Positions 44,911 to 54,346 are shown, counted from the stretch's first letter. The stretch: DNA of 64,000 nt from Acanthopleuribacter pedis (GCF_017377855.1 NZ_JAFREP010000047.1:1-64000), one strand, 5' to 3'. Notes: generated by a model not told the origin, from the sequence alone. Translations and numbers: made by a program.

Positions 44911-46305
44911 ATGAACCATTCAGACCAAACAGCACGTGAAGACGTCGCCCTGTTTTTGAATGCCTGTATGGCCGCTACCCACGTCGCCGACGCCCTTGTG
45001 TTTTTGCACCGTTACGTTTGCACCCATTACCGTGCCCTCTACGCCCGCGTTTTGGCTTTGCCTATCAACGATACCAACCGCTTGTTGATTGTCGCTCAAT
45101 TGTTGCGCCATGGTCGCGGGATCAACGCACGCCAACGCGCTCTGGAGCATACCCTGATCACCCGCACCCTCCAAGAAGTCCAGGTCAACCGTGTTTACCG
45201 TTGCTTTTATGATCTGTGCCGTGCCGGCGTGAACAACCGCCGTACCCGCGCGGTCATGCGTGCCTTTCTTTTGGCGCGGCCGGATTTGGCGTTTCACGCG
45301 GTGAAATACCGTTCCAAATTGAAGCGCATCATCACCCACAACCACATCAAGGTCAGCGCGGAAATTTACGATTACCTGTGTCGCGGCGCCCAGGGCCGTC
45401 CCCGTTGGGAAACGCCGCTGTTCGAACGGGTTCGTTTGGTTCATTTCGAACGCGCCGCCATCTATGATTTACCGCTGGCTATTGCCGAAACCCTTGCCGC
45501 ACAATACGGCATCCCGCGCCGTCGTTTTTTGGAACACATGAAGGACCGTTTGACCGCCAAGGAAAAAATCCGCCTCAACAACAGCATGACCCGCGAGAAG
45601 GTGCGTCACCAGGACCATCTCCTCAAGGCGCCGTTGATGCAAGCCGCCAACGCCGCGCTGGCGATCCCCGCCGCCGAACGCTTGGCCGACCGCGACCGTT
45701 GGGAGTCGATCCTGAGCCATGCCGCCAAACGCTTGGCCGCGAGGCTACAACGTCGCTTCGGTAAGGTGGCCCTGGTCATCGACAACAGCGATTCCAGTTT
45801 CCGCCTTCGCGACGCCGCCAACCGTTCCCTTGCGGTGGGTTTATCCCTGGCTTACGTGTTGCCCCATGTCGCCGAGCAGGTTCGCTTGTTCTGGACCCGT
45901 CCCGTCAGCGAACCCATGGCCGCCGAACCGCTCGGTTTAACCAATCTCGCGATTCCCGTGATTGACGCCCTTCAGAGCGATGCCGATACGGTACTTATCG
46001 TTTCCGACGGGGACGAAAACGTGCATCGCGGTGGCGCGGACCTGGCCGTTCGGGTTGCCCGTTGCGCGGCCGCACCGGGTCGTTCCATCCAGGTTTTCCA
46101 CCTTAACCCGACTTATGACGATGCCGCGCTGCAACCCAAAGCCCTGGGGCCGCACATCACCACCTTGGGTTTGCGCGATCCGCGTTACTTTGATTTTGGC
46201 CTGGAATGTGCCTTTTTCCAAAAGGGGCGTCGTTCGATCCAGGACCTCATTCGTTACCTCGATCAGGTCGCGGCCCGTTGGTCCGATTTTGAGCAAAGCG
46301 CTTAA
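44911..46305 (+). CDS. Helical N-terminus plus vWA domain protein (Ro60-like layout)
   Basis: 464 aa. Residues 1-270 are predicted helical and rich in Arg and His, in repeated helix pairs (RLLIVAQLLRHGRGINARQR; RTRAVMRAFLLARPDLAFHA). Residues about 283-464 form a von Willebrand A domain: LVIDNSDSSFR gives the DxSxS metal site (Asp291, Ser293, Ser295), GLTNLAIP may supply the Thr, and VSDGDEN the Asp (366). Helical ring plus vWA is the plan of the Ro60/TROVE RNA-binding proteins, but I cannot show TROVE homology from sequence alone. ATG 44911 is chosen over an upstream in-frame start at 44764 whose extra 49 residues are proline-rich and non-conserved-looking. It is followed 61 bases later by a partner gene. 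Confidence 0.7.
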   Translation: MNHSDQTAREDVALFLNACMAATHVADALVFLHRYVCTHYRALYARVLALPINDTNRLLIVAQLLRHGRGINARQRALEHTLITRTLQEVQVNRVYRCFYDLCRAGVNNRRTRAVMRAFLLARPDLAFHAVKYRSKLKRIITHNHIKVSAEIYDYLCRGAQGRPRWETPLFERVRLVHFERAAIYDLPLAIAETLAAQYGIPRRRFLEHMKDRLTAKEKIRLNNSMTREKVRHQDHLLKAPLMQAANAALAIPAAERLADRDRWESILSHAAKRLAARLQRRFGKVALVIDNSDSSFRLRDAANRSLAVGLSLAYVLPHVAEQVRLFWTRPVSEPMAAEPLGLTNLAIPVIDALQSDADTVLIVSDGDENVHRGGADLAVRVARCAAAPGRSIQVFHLNPTYDDAALQPKALGPHITTLGLRDPRYFDFGLECAFFQKGRRSIQDLIRYLDQVAARWSDFEQSA

Positions 46306-46366
46306 CCCCCATGCGGGTTAAGCCATCGCCGCCACCCAACCCATCCCACGCGAGAAGGAACAGTCA

Positions 46367-47416
46367 ATGAAAGCCAAAAAAGCATGGTTCGATTACCACC
46401 AACCCACCTTGCAAGGCGTCCACGTGGCCGGTAGCCAGGATTGGGGTTTGTTTCGGGTGGCCGCGTTGGTACGTGATCAAGCGCTGGGCGCGGGCGCCAT
46501 GGTGCGTACCGGCAAAAAAATGACCGGCCCCTTCATCCGTCCCCACGGCATGATCTTCAACAACGACGAAGGTTGGTGGCAACGGCTGACCACCGAACTG
46601 TATGCCGATCCCTGCCGGGTGCCGGATCAATTGGTCGGCATCGTGCGTTTTGACGACGCCGCCCGCCACGCCCTGTTCCACAGCTACCGTCGTTACAACG
46701 AGGAACCGTTGCTCGGCAAGTCCCAGCGTCTGCAAAAAGAAGTGACCCCGCCCAACCCATACCATCGCGGTGAAAAAGCGATGATCCAGTTGGTGGAACA
46801 CTTCGAATTGGTGGAAAACCAAATCGGGGCGATGTTGTTCATGAACGACCGCCTTTACGCCACGCTGATTCTGCCGGACCCCGTGTCCTATCGCCAAATC
46901 CACCCCATGTTGGTGATCCATGTGTTTGGTGAAAGTTATCGGTGGCAGGGGATTGGCGATGAAATCCCGGAAGAGCGGCTCGCGATCAAGGCCGAGGATG
47001 TCGCCGATTTGGCCCAACTCAAAAGCATGTTGCAGGCTGAGGAACGGGAAAACAACGCCTTGCTGGATTTGTACCGCCAAATGGATACTGCTGATTGGCA
47101 CTTCCGTCCCGCGCAAGCTGTCAAGAAACCGGAAGGCTTGCGTCTGGAGGCCGCGTTGTTTATCACCCAACCCGCGCCGACCGAGGATGCGTTTGTCGGT
47201 GAGTGGATCGTGGACGGCGAGGGCAACACCTGCTACTTCAAAAGCACCTTGATGGACAAATTCTGCCGCCGCCAAGTCCCGCTACTGACCAAGATTGAAA
47301 AGGCCGGTTGGCGGCGCAAGACCCTGCTCCAGATGGAGGCGTGGACCGAGGCCGACCTGGCCAAGCAATGCAAACTGGCCGGATGCTGCCACCTACTAAG
47401 GGACGGCTACCTCTAA
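46367..47416 (+). CDS. Unknown protein paired with the vWA gene
   Basis: 349 aa, soluble, no signal peptide. It begins MKAKKAWFDYHQPTLQGVHV; notable segments are a basic TGKKMTGPFIRPHG, NNDEGWWQRL, an acidic/helical LAQLKSMLQAEERENNALLD, and a C-terminus with several Cys (DKFCRR, QCKLAGCC). The spacing to the vWA gene (61 bases, AAGGAA before the ATG) indicates one operon. I do not recognise the family. A role as regulator or effector of the vWA protein is inference from context. Confidence 0.7.
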   Translation: MKAKKAWFDYHQPTLQGVHVAGSQDWGLFRVAALVRDQALGAGAMVRTGKKMTGPFIRPHGMIFNNDEGWWQRLTTELYADPCRVPDQLVGIVRFDDAARHALFHSYRRYNEEPLLGKSQRLQKEVTPPNPYHRGEKAMIQLVEHFELVENQIGAMLFMNDRLYATLILPDPVSYRQIHPMLVIHVFGESYRWQGIGDEIPEERLAIKAEDVADLAQLKSMLQAEERENNALLDLYRQMDTADWHFRPAQAVKKPEGLRLEAALFITQPAPTEDAFVGEWIVDGEGNTCYFKSTLMDKFCRRQVPLLTKIEKAGWRRKTLLQMEAWTEADLAKQCKLAGCCHLLRDGYL

Positions 47417-48335
47417 AATAAGCCGGCCGGGGGAGCCAGGTGCCTTATTGGCCGCGGTTGGTAATTGTTATTTCTCAGGTACCATGAACGGGCCGGGGGC
47501 AAACCCAAAATCGTTTCCCGGCATGTTGTCCCCTGGGGATCAACAGCATCCTTGACCAATCGGCTTATGGCGCTGATTGGGGCTTACGCCGACGAGGAAT
47601 TACTGGAATTGCGAAACAGGAGCCTCGTCGGCCAACTTGATGATAGCGCCAACGCCGATTCCTCAAGGACCACTCCAGGAAAAATAGGTCCCTCCCACCG
47701 CTGCTTCGCCGCGGCGGGCCCCTCCCATTTTTCCTTCCGTTTGCTTCGGTAGCATGCGGGCGGTTTTCCGCCTCTGCTGGAACCCTGGATAAGGACACTC
47801 GGCGAGAGAGGCCTGCTTCTTCCCGAAGCGAATGGCTTAAAACGCCAAAATCGGCCCCCCAGCCAATCCAGTCAAAAACCAGACCAATGAAGCAACGGCA
47901 TCATCCGCGGCGTTACCCTTCAAAAAGGGGAGGCACGCAAAACCGCCATCCTCAACATCGCAATATCCTGCTAAAAAAGACGAAGCAACCCCATCACCCA
48001 AGGCACATCCCCGCAAAAAAGGGCCCCACCTCCAATTGCCCACCTAGCCAATCGCCCACCCAAATCCACGACACGAAAACAAGCGTGCCACCCAACCATC
48101 CTCGCCCGGAATTACCCTTTTGTGAACCGGTTCGCGCCCAACCCGCTTGTGTCCCCATCCACAACCGCATCCCGCGACATGGAGATACCCGTTATCCGCA
48201 AATCCTCGTCCACGGGAAGGTGATCCAAGCCGTTTATCCACAACCTTTTGCGGCGAGAAAACAGGATGCGGGTGAAGAATGTCGCCGAGCGGTTTATAAT
48301 CGGGGCATGCTTAACACATTCAGGAAGGAGCCATT
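47417..48335. other. Spacer with large palindromes and a family-2 repeat
   Basis: A 919-base gap. An imperfect palindrome spans 47569-47650 (GGCGCT...AGCGCC outside, GCCGACGAGG...CCTCGTCGGC inside). A stem-loop spans 47678-47734 (GGAAAAAT...ATTTTTCC with C/G-rich inner arms). A family-2 repeat copy lies at about 47880-47960. The remainder, up to the TerB gene, is C-rich on the plus strand and has no frame with a good start. No gene is called. Confidence 0.5.
47880..47960 (+). repeat. Dispersed repeat family 2 (GGCATCATCCGCGG core)
   Basis: AGCAACGGCATCATCCGCGG, a variable C-rich step, AAAAAGGGGAGG and CAAAACCGCC align with 22500-22580 (AGCGACGGCATCATCCGCGG, AAAGAGGGGAAC, CAAAATCGCC). Inverted partial copies lie at 42441-42480 (CCGCGGATGAAGCCGTAACT) and 39262-39292. 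All are in spacers. No frame is conserved. Confidence 0.65.
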
Positions 48336-48779
48336 ATGGTTGAGAGTTTTGTGAATGAATTGTCCGGGCGCCAAAAGCGTTGGTTCGCCCACGCGATCGG
48401 CGGCATGATTTCCGCCGACGGCAAGGTTGCCGAGGGCGAGAAAGAATACCTGCGCGAGGCGATTTCGTTTTTAGACGACACCAAAGACGTCACCGACATC
48501 CTGCACGAGGTAGACAAGGGCGATTTGCCCGAGCTCAAACCTTTGGCCGTCGGTCGTGAGCTGGGTTTCCACATGTTGTCGACCTTGGTGGTGATCGCCA
48601 ACGCCGACCGTGAGTTGAGCCAGTCGGAACAAGACTACCTGCGCAAAATCGGGACCTTGCTGGAGTTTCCCGCCGACTTTGTCGAAGACGTGGTTAAGTG
48701 GGCGCAAACCTTGGTAAAGGCCGCCGCGGAAGAACACCGTTTGGCGCAACGTGCGATGTCCCTTTCCATGAACAGCTAA
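48336..48779 (+). CDS. TerB-family protein
   Basis: 147 aa all-helical protein. RWFAHAIGGMISADGKVAEG, then EKEYLREAISF, and later VVIANADRELSQSEQDYLRK show the duplicated xADGxxxxxExxxL pattern of TerB-like domains, with acidic residues that may bind metal. TerB proteins associate with membranes and stress or phage-response systems, but many stand alone as here. GAAGGAG seven bases upstream supports the start. Confidence 0.75.
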   Translation: MVESFVNELSGRQKRWFAHAIGGMISADGKVAEGEKEYLREAISFLDDTKDVTDILHEVDKGDLPELKPLAVGRELGFHMLSTLVVIANADRELSQSEQDYLRKIGTLLEFPADFVEDVVKWAQTLVKAAAEEHRLAQRAMSLSMNS

Positions 48780-49033
48780 CCCTTTTTTGGATCGGTGGTG
48801 GGAGGCGGCGTCGGCTTCCTCCCATAATCGGTGCAGGTAACCTTGTAAAGCGCTCAAAAGTAAAGGTATAAAAACTTATCCCGTATTGATAAAAAATTAA
48901 TTCTGGTGCTTCTGGTGCAACGCGACGCACGGGTAAAAAGTGAGTATGCGTTAATTTTGGCAACTTTGACACCCATTTTTACGTTTTTCAGCTAAAATGG
49001 CCGCCACTACCCACACAGCCACTGGAGCATCAT

Positions 49034-49435
49034 ATGGTTAGAACCAAGGTCTTATGGGCCTTTTTGCTTGTATTTCTACCGGCGACCGCGTTCGCACAAC
49101 GCATCCAGCCGATTCTAGAACCCACCATTCGCGTCAATGCCGATGTTTCTCCGGTTGACGTAAAGAAGGTGCTGGAACTGACTTTAATGGCCCGGGGTTG
49201 GCGTATTGTTTCGCTTAAAGATGACAAGATAACCGCCCGGTATCAGGTCCGTTCGGCTACTTCCGACATTGAAATTAGCTACGATGCGGAACAAATCAGC
49301 ATCAAATACCTGCGCAGCAATAACCTTAAGTTCAAACGCAAGCGCGACGGCGCTAAAATGATTCATCGCGATTACAACGACTGGATCAACGCCATCCATA
49401 GCGATGTCGAACACGCACTCAGTCAGTGGCGCTGA
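49034..49435 (+). CDS. Exported protein, unknown
   Basis: 133 aa with a signal peptide (LLVFLPATAFA, cleavage near 21). The mature part is alpha/beta: VKKVLELTLMARGWRIVSLK followed by strands and ISIKYLRSNNLKFK. It may be a small periplasmic protein. GGAG precedes the ATG. It opens a same-strand run of genes, though the 52-base gap to the next leaves co-transcription open. Confidence 0.7.
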   Translation: MVRTKVLWAFLLVFLPATAFAQRIQPILEPTIRVNADVSPVDVKKVLELTLMARGWRIVSLKDDKITARYQVRSATSDIEISYDAEQISIKYLRSNNLKFKRKRDGAKMIHRDYNDWINAIHSDVEHALSQWR

Positions 49436-49487
49436 TGACGGCGCCGTGGCTGTCGCGTACGAACCCTTTTGATGTGAGGTGAATCCC

Positions 49488-49991
49488 ATGCGAGTCCTAA
49501 TCTGTTTGCTGCTGAGCACACCCTTTTTCTGTCTTCCGTCCCAGGCCGGCGATGTCGATACCATCGTGGTCCCGGAGAAGGCGCCTTTTGCCAAAGGCCT
49601 GATTGTTCGCGGCAAAACCAAAACTGAATGTCGCTTGGAAGAGCGTGTCGCCGACGACATCATGCGCCGGGTTGGTAATGTCTACGCCAATGTGGTCACC
49701 GAGAAGCCCAAAAAAGGCGCCTACCACGTGTTAACCGTGGAGATTTCCGACGTGTTCGGCGCGGGCGGCGGCGGTTGGAGCGGCCCCAAACATTTGGAAC
49801 TCAAGGGCAAGCTGGTCGACCACAAGGGCAAGATGATTGGTTCGTTTCGTGGACGGCGCACCTCGGCCGCCGGCTTCACCGCGCTCAAGGGTACCTGTTC
49901 CATGTTGCAAAAATGTTCCAAGGCCTTGGGTAAAGACGTCACCCTTTGGTTGGGCGATCCCAAACCCAACTCCTTCCTCGGCGCCGAATAA
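49488..49991 (+). CDS. Exported protein, unknown
   Basis: 167 aa with a signal peptide (MRVLICLLLSTPFFCLPSQA). The mature domain has YHVLTVEISDVFGAGGGGWS and a KLVDHKGKMIGSFRGRRTS strand pair, as in small envelope proteins that form mixed beta/alpha domains, plus three Cys. GAGGTGA six bases upstream favours ATG 49488 over the GTG at 49479. The stop is only six bases before the COG4648-type gene, so it likely belongs to the same operon. Confidence 0.65.
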   Translation: MRVLICLLLSTPFFCLPSQAGDVDTIVVPEKAPFAKGLIVRGKTKTECRLEERVADDIMRRVGNVYANVVTEKPKKGAYHVLTVEISDVFGAGGGGWSGPKHLELKGKLVDHKGKMIGSFRGRRTSAAGFTALKGTCSMLQKCSKALGKDVTLWLGDPKPNSFLGAE

Positions 49992-49997
49992 CGCGGC

Positions 49998-50588
49998 TTG
50001 TCCTCTTTATTAAACGCATCCTGGGCGGCCTGGCCGGTTAAAATCGCCGCCGTCCTGGTTTCCTTGGCTTATCCTTTCGCGGTTTATTGGGGCCTACAAC
50101 ACTGGGGTGCACGAGGTTTGGTGCTGGTGCTCTGTGTCCCACTGCTTCTGCGCCTATTGTGGCGGCGCAAGGGCGACGGCGCCTTATTGCCCGCGCTGTC
50201 CATGGCCGTGATCGTGGCCGTCGTTTGGTTGACCGGCTGGAGCGGCGCCGTCCTGTACCAACCGGTGGCCGTCAACGCCGTGTTGTTTTCGACGTTTTGG
50301 GTGAGCTTGCGACGACCGCCCAGCATGATCGAACGTTTTGCCAGGCTACAGGAGCCGGATTTACCACCGGAAGCTGTGGTTTATTGCGCCAAGGTGACCC
50401 GCGTCTGGTGCGGCTTTTTTGTGCTCAACGGCGTGCTTTCTCTTTTTACCGCACTTTACGGCGACCTTGCCCTGTGGACCCTCTATAATGGCCTGATTAG
50501 TTACGGTCTTATCGGGTTGTTGTTTGGGGTGGAATGGTTGGTGCGTTTGCGTTTTAAACGCCGCCTGAAGCAAGAACCAAATTCCTAA
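49998..50588 (+). CDS. COG4648-type membrane protein
   Basis: 196 aa with about five hydrophobic segments (WPVKIAAVLVSLAYPFAVYW; LVLVLCVPLLLRLLW; and others). RRPPSMIERFARLQEPDLPP, then YCAKVTRVWCGFF, is the stretch I associate with the COG4648 family found in aryl-polyene and related lipid-pigment clusters. It begins at TTG 49998 (the ribosome site is weak) directly after the previous gene. Its neighbours (LolA-like, MMPL, DUF3261) are the usual companions. Confidence 0.72.
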   Translation: MSSLLNASWAAWPVKIAAVLVSLAYPFAVYWGLQHWGARGLVLVLCVPLLLRLLWRRKGDGALLPALSMAVIVAVVWLTGWSGAVLYQPVAVNAVLFSTFWVSLRRPPSMIERFARLQEPDLPPEAVVYCAKVTRVWCGFFVLNGVLSLFTALYGDLALWTLYNGLISYGLIGLLFGVEWLVRLRFKRRLKQEPNS

Positions 50589-50685
50589 TACGGTGCCGGC
50601 ACGAAATCGGCTTTAACCATTGCCCGCGCGAAAGGCGTCACATCGATAAGACAGGTTCCGAGGGAACCGGAAAGAAGGTTGCGAC

Positions 50686-51363
50686 TTGAAAACATTTCGT
50701 TTTGCGATGGTTTGGGTCGGGCTCATGTCCGCCCTGACCGGGGTGCCCTTGGCCGCCCAAGCACCCGCCGATCTACTGCAGCACCCGGTTGCCGTCGAAC
50801 ACCCCGGCTTAACCAAGATTTCCCAACAGCTCCAAGAGACGCCGGTGGTACGGGCCCGTTTTGAGCAAGAGAAAAAAATCAAAGCCCTGCGTCGGCCACT
50901 GCGTTCTTCCGGTCGTTTTTTGTTTGCGCGCGACCACGGTCTTTATTGGCACACCCTGCAACCCTTCGACACCCAACTCGTCATCAACGAGGCGGGCATG
51001 GTTCAAAAGGAAAACGGCGCGGTGACGCTGGACATCAGCGTGGAGGACCGGCCCATTATCCACAGCTTCACCAAAGTCTTTATGGCGCTGTTCGCCGGCG
51101 ACAAAGAGCAGCTCGCCAAAACCTTCGATCTTTTCCTGGTGGAAGAGGAGGGCGAATGGTGGCTCGGCTTGAAACCCAAGCGGCGCATCCTCAAAAAGGT
51201 CATGGACCACATCCGCCTTAAAGGCGACCTCCATTTAGAAGAGATTCATTTCATAGAAAAAAGTGGCGATCAAACCATCATGAAACTCACCGGTGTTTCG
51301 GTGGACCCACCACAATTAAGCGATGATGAGCGCGATTTATTGCATGTGTCCGGTGGTGAATGA
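50686..51363 (+). CDS. LolA-like outer-membrane lipoprotein carrier
   Basis: 225 aa with a signal peptide (about 1-25, ending AAQA). The mature part follows the LolA pattern: ARFEQEKKIKALRRPLRSSG, GRFLFARDHGLYWHTLQPFD and a run of beta strands; AAGG precedes a TTG start. The cluster type usually carries such a dedicated LolA homologue beside its MMPL exporter. It overlaps the MMPL gene by ATGA (51360-51363), so the two are co-translated. Confidence 0.82.
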   Translation: MKTFRFAMVWVGLMSALTGVPLAAQAPADLLQHPVAVEHPGLTKISQQLQETPVVRARFEQEKKIKALRRPLRSSGRFLFARDHGLYWHTLQPFDTQLVINEAGMVQKENGAVTLDISVEDRPIIHSFTKVFMALFAGDKEQLAKTFDLFLVEEEGEWWLGLKPKRRILKKVMDHIRLKGDLHLEEIHFIEKSGDQTIMKLTGVSVDPPQLSDDERDLLHVSGGE

Positions 51364-53753
51364 GGCAGCTATTCCTTTTTCGGGTTTGGTTGGGTTCCTG
51401 CCTGCTGGTCGCGGTTACGGCGGCGTGGCTGGTGCTGCGCGCGCCCTGGCTGGAAACCGATCTGCTGGCGCTGTTGCCGCCCACCGAACAAGACCCGGTG
51501 GTCGAGGAAGCGTTGCGAGGCTACGCCGACCATCTCAGTCGCAAATGGGTGGTGGTGGTTGTCCATGAGGACCAGGCCCAGGCCGCGGCCGCGGGCCGTT
51601 TGGCGTTTGAACGCTTAAGCGCTTCGCCGCTGTTTACCCATATCGACGGGCGCATCGATGAATCGCGTGAACGCGCCTTTTACGATCTTTATTTCCCGTT
51701 CCGTTACGGCTTGCTCGATCCTCAGGCGCGCCATTGGCTGGCCTATGACCACCAAGGTCCCGAGCGCTTGCTCAGGCGCTCCGAGCGTGCTTTGTACAGC
51801 CCCGTCGCATCCGGCTGGAGCGCGCTTCTACCGCGCGATCCACTGCTGCTCATGCCGCAATTTTGGCAAAGCTTACCGCGTCCCACCGGCCGCTTTAGCC
51901 CCCATCAAGGCTTTCTTACCGCGCAATACGAGGGCCGTTGGCACATCCTCCTCAGCGCCACCCTGCGCGACGCCCCTTTTTCACCGCGGGTCCAGCGCGC
52001 CGTCGCCGAGCTCCGCGGGGATTTGCTGGAAGAGTTGGAAGCCGCTCATGCCGGGGTGACCCTGATCGAAACCGGTTTGGTACGTTACGCCGACGCCGGA
52101 ACCCGTTCCGCCCAAGGCGAAATCTCCACCATCGGCCTGGGTTCGCTGATCGGGGTGATCCTGCTGGTTTTAGCCGTCTTCAAATCGGTTCGCCCGCTAT
52201 TTTTGAGCCTGCTGCCCATTGGCATCGGCTTGCTGTTTGCCCTCACCGCCTGTTTGCTTGTCTTCGGCAAGGTTCATTTGCTAACCCTCGGGGTCGGCGC
52301 CGGGCTGATTGGCATTTGCATCGATTATTCCTTCCATTTCTTTACCGAGCAGGCCACCGCCGAGGCGCCCTGGACCCCCGCCGACGGCTTGGCTCACATC
52401 TTTCCCGGCATTACCCTGGGCATGATCACCAGCGTTTTGGGGTACACCGGTTTGTTGATGACCCCTTTTCCCGGCCTGCAACAAATGGCGGTATTTTCCG
52501 GGGCCGGCCTGGCCGCGGCCTACGCGACCGTGGTGTGTTGGTTCCCGATTCTGGCCGCCCCCGAGCCCCAAGCCCGCAATCCGCTGCTGCTGCAACTTTG
52601 TGGTGCCTACCTTTCTGTCTGGCCCTGGCTGCGTCGCCACCCGGTGGGGATTTTGGTTCTGTTGATTTGGGCCGCGACCGCGCTGTTGTTCTTGCGCCGC
52701 ATTCCCGTCGACGACGACATTCGCAGCCTGCAACACCCCGCGCCCGAACTCAAACAACAGGAAGACCAGTTGCGCGCCTTAACCGGCGGCTTCGACGGCA
52801 ACCGCTTTTTCATCGTAGAAGGGGAGAACGTCGCCGACACCCTCCACAACGAGGAACAACTGCTGATTCGCCTGCGCAATGCCTTTGCCGATACCCCCGA
52901 TGTCTTCGTACAAGGGGTCAGCGACTTCGTGCCGTCCCCCTGGCTGCAACGCCGCAACCGCATGTTGCTGCGCGACAGCCTGTTGGGCGAGGACCACGCG
53001 CTTGAGGTCTATCTCAACCGCTTGGAATTCGAGCCCGAGGTGGCCCAAACCGCCAAAACCGAGCTCGCCGACGACCGCGTCTTAACCCTCGACGCCTGGT
53101 TGGCGAGCCCCGCCTCGGAAGCGCTGCGTCACCTCTGGCTCGGCCAAACCGAACGCGGTCAGGCCTCGGTGGTGTTCCTCAGCGGCGTTTCCGATATCGC
53201 GCTGTTGGAACACATCGAACGGGAATTTGCGGCCGTTTCGTTCGTCGACAAAGTCCGGGATACCAATAACTTATTCACCCGCTACCGCGTGCTGGCCGGC
53301 CAGTGGGTCATCGCCGGTTACCTGCTCATTTACCTGTTGCTGTGGTTCCGCTACGGCTTACACCGCGCCACGCTGATTCTGACGCCGCCGGTCCTTGCCG
53401 CGCTGTCGGTACTTCTCTTCTTTGCGCTGAGCGGGAAACCCTTAAACCTATTCGGCCTGCTTGCATTGCTTTTGGTGTTGGGGATCGGCGTGGATTACGC
53501 GTTATTTTTTGCAGAGACCGGCCGGGACCGCCGCGGCGAAGCCACCTTCATGGCGATTTGCCTGTCGGCTTGCACCACCATCCTGAGTTTCGGCCTGTTG
53601 GCGCTCAGTCAAACGCCCGTGCTCCACCTGTTCGGGCTCACCGTGTGGTTGGGGATCACCGTGGCCTTGGTGTTGTCCCCGGTCGCCGGCCGGAAAAACG
53701 CGGCCGCGGCGGCCGAGCCTGAACCATCCACTGAACCCGAGGAGAACCTTTAA
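51360..53753 (+). CDS. MMPL/RND-family exporter
   Basis: 797 aa with two repeats, each a membrane helix, a large periplasmic loop and about five further helices. The proton-relay-type regions are seen in GLIGICIDYSFHFFTE and LGIGVDYALFFAETGRD (each with Asp-Tyr). RND/MMPL proteins move lipids or pigments across or out of the inner membrane; this subtype is tied to aryl-polyene-like clusters. It overlaps both neighbours (ATGA at the start, TAATG at the end). Confidence 0.88.
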   Translation: MRQLFLFRVWLGSCLLVAVTAAWLVLRAPWLETDLLALLPPTEQDPVVEEALRGYADHLSRKWVVVVVHEDQAQAAAAGRLAFERLSASPLFTHIDGRIDESRERAFYDLYFPFRYGLLDPQARHWLAYDHQGPERLLRRSERALYSPVASGWSALLPRDPLLLMPQFWQSLPRPTGRFSPHQGFLTAQYEGRWHILLSATLRDAPFSPRVQRAVAELRGDLLEELEAAHAGVTLIETGLVRYADAGTRSAQGEISTIGLGSLIGVILLVLAVFKSVRPLFLSLLPIGIGLLFALTACLLVFGKVHLLTLGVGAGLIGICIDYSFHFFTEQATAEAPWTPADGLAHIFPGITLGMITSVLGYTGLLMTPFPGLQQMAVFSGAGLAAAYATVVCWFPILAAPEPQARNPLLLQLCGAYLSVWPWLRRHPVGILVLLIWAATALLFLRRIPVDDDIRSLQHPAPELKQQEDQLRALTGGFDGNRFFIVEGENVADTLHNEEQLLIRLRNAFADTPDVFVQGVSDFVPSPWLQRRNRMLLRDSLLGEDHALEVYLNRLEFEPEVAQTAKTELADDRVLTLDAWLASPASEALRHLWLGQTERGQASVVFLSGVSDIALLEHIEREFAAVSFVDKVRDTNNLFTRYRVLAGQWVIAGYLLIYLLLWFRYGLHRATLILTPPVLAALSVLLFFALSGKPLNLFGLLALLLVLGIGVDYALFFAETGRDRRGEATFMAICLSACTTILSFGLLALSQTPVLHLFGLTVWLGITVALVLSPVAGRKNAAAAAEPEPSTEPEENL

Positions 53754-54346
53754 TGCGCAACATGCTCGCCTCACTCCTGTTGTTGTCGGCCCTCAACGCC
53801 TGTGTCTCCGCGCGTATCAAGTGGCCGCCGGTCCAACTGGAAGCGGGCGAAGAATTGCTGTGGTTCTCGGCCGTGGAGGGATTGCCGCGCGGTTCCGTGG
53901 TGCTCTCGACCGAAATTCAAAAGGGGCATCGCGATCCCTTCCGTTTCCAGGGCGTGTTTGAAAACAACGGCGATGCGGTTTCCCTGGTGGGTATGACCCC
54001 GCTGGGCACCCGCGCCTTCTCCCAAGAGTTCGACGAATACGGTAATCATTACGATGCGTTGCCGTTTTACCGCATGCCGATCAAAGCCGAGAAGCTGCTG
54101 TTTTATTGGCTGGTCGCCTCGATGCCGTTGGAAAACGTGCAGGCCAATCTCCAGGGCCTCAGGGTCAGCGAAACGCCCGACGGGGTCAGACAGGTGAAAC
54201 GCGGACAACACCTGGTTGCAAGCATCCAGCGGCAGGGGAGCATCGCCAAGCCGCGCTTCGAAATCACCATCCCCCACCGGAAGGCCGCCAAAACCCGCCG
54301 CGTCCTGTTCCAAGTCCACCAACAAGACTTCGACAAGCAACCCTAA
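53753..54346 (+). CDS. DUF3261 lipoprotein
   Basis: 197 aa. The lipobox LNAC (about 14-17) ends a short signal peptide, so the protein is probably lipid-anchored. The following beta-rich domain has LPFYRMPIKAEKLLFYWLVA, which fits DUF3261, the small lipoprotein found next to MMPL and LolA-like genes in aryl-polyene clusters. Its ATG overlaps the MMPL stop. It is the last gene of the run. Confidence 0.78.
   Translation: MRNMLASLLLLSALNACVSARIKWPPVQLEAGEELLWFSAVEGLPRGSVVLSTEIQKGHRDPFRFQGVFENNGDAVSLVGMTPLGTRAFSQEFDEYGNHYDALPFYRMPIKAEKLLFYWLVASMPLENVQANLQGLRVSETPDGVRQVKRGQHLVASIQRQGSIAKPRFEITIPHRKAAKTRRVLFQVHQQDFDKQP

Noticed and set aside
47465..47752. 95-codon frame in the vWA-TerB spacer
   Set aside because: It covers both large palindromes and lacks a start signal; more likely non-coding.
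48966..48998. Promoter TTGACA...TAAAAT before the exported protein at 49034
   Set aside because: The spacer is 21 bases, too long for a standard sigma-70 promoter.
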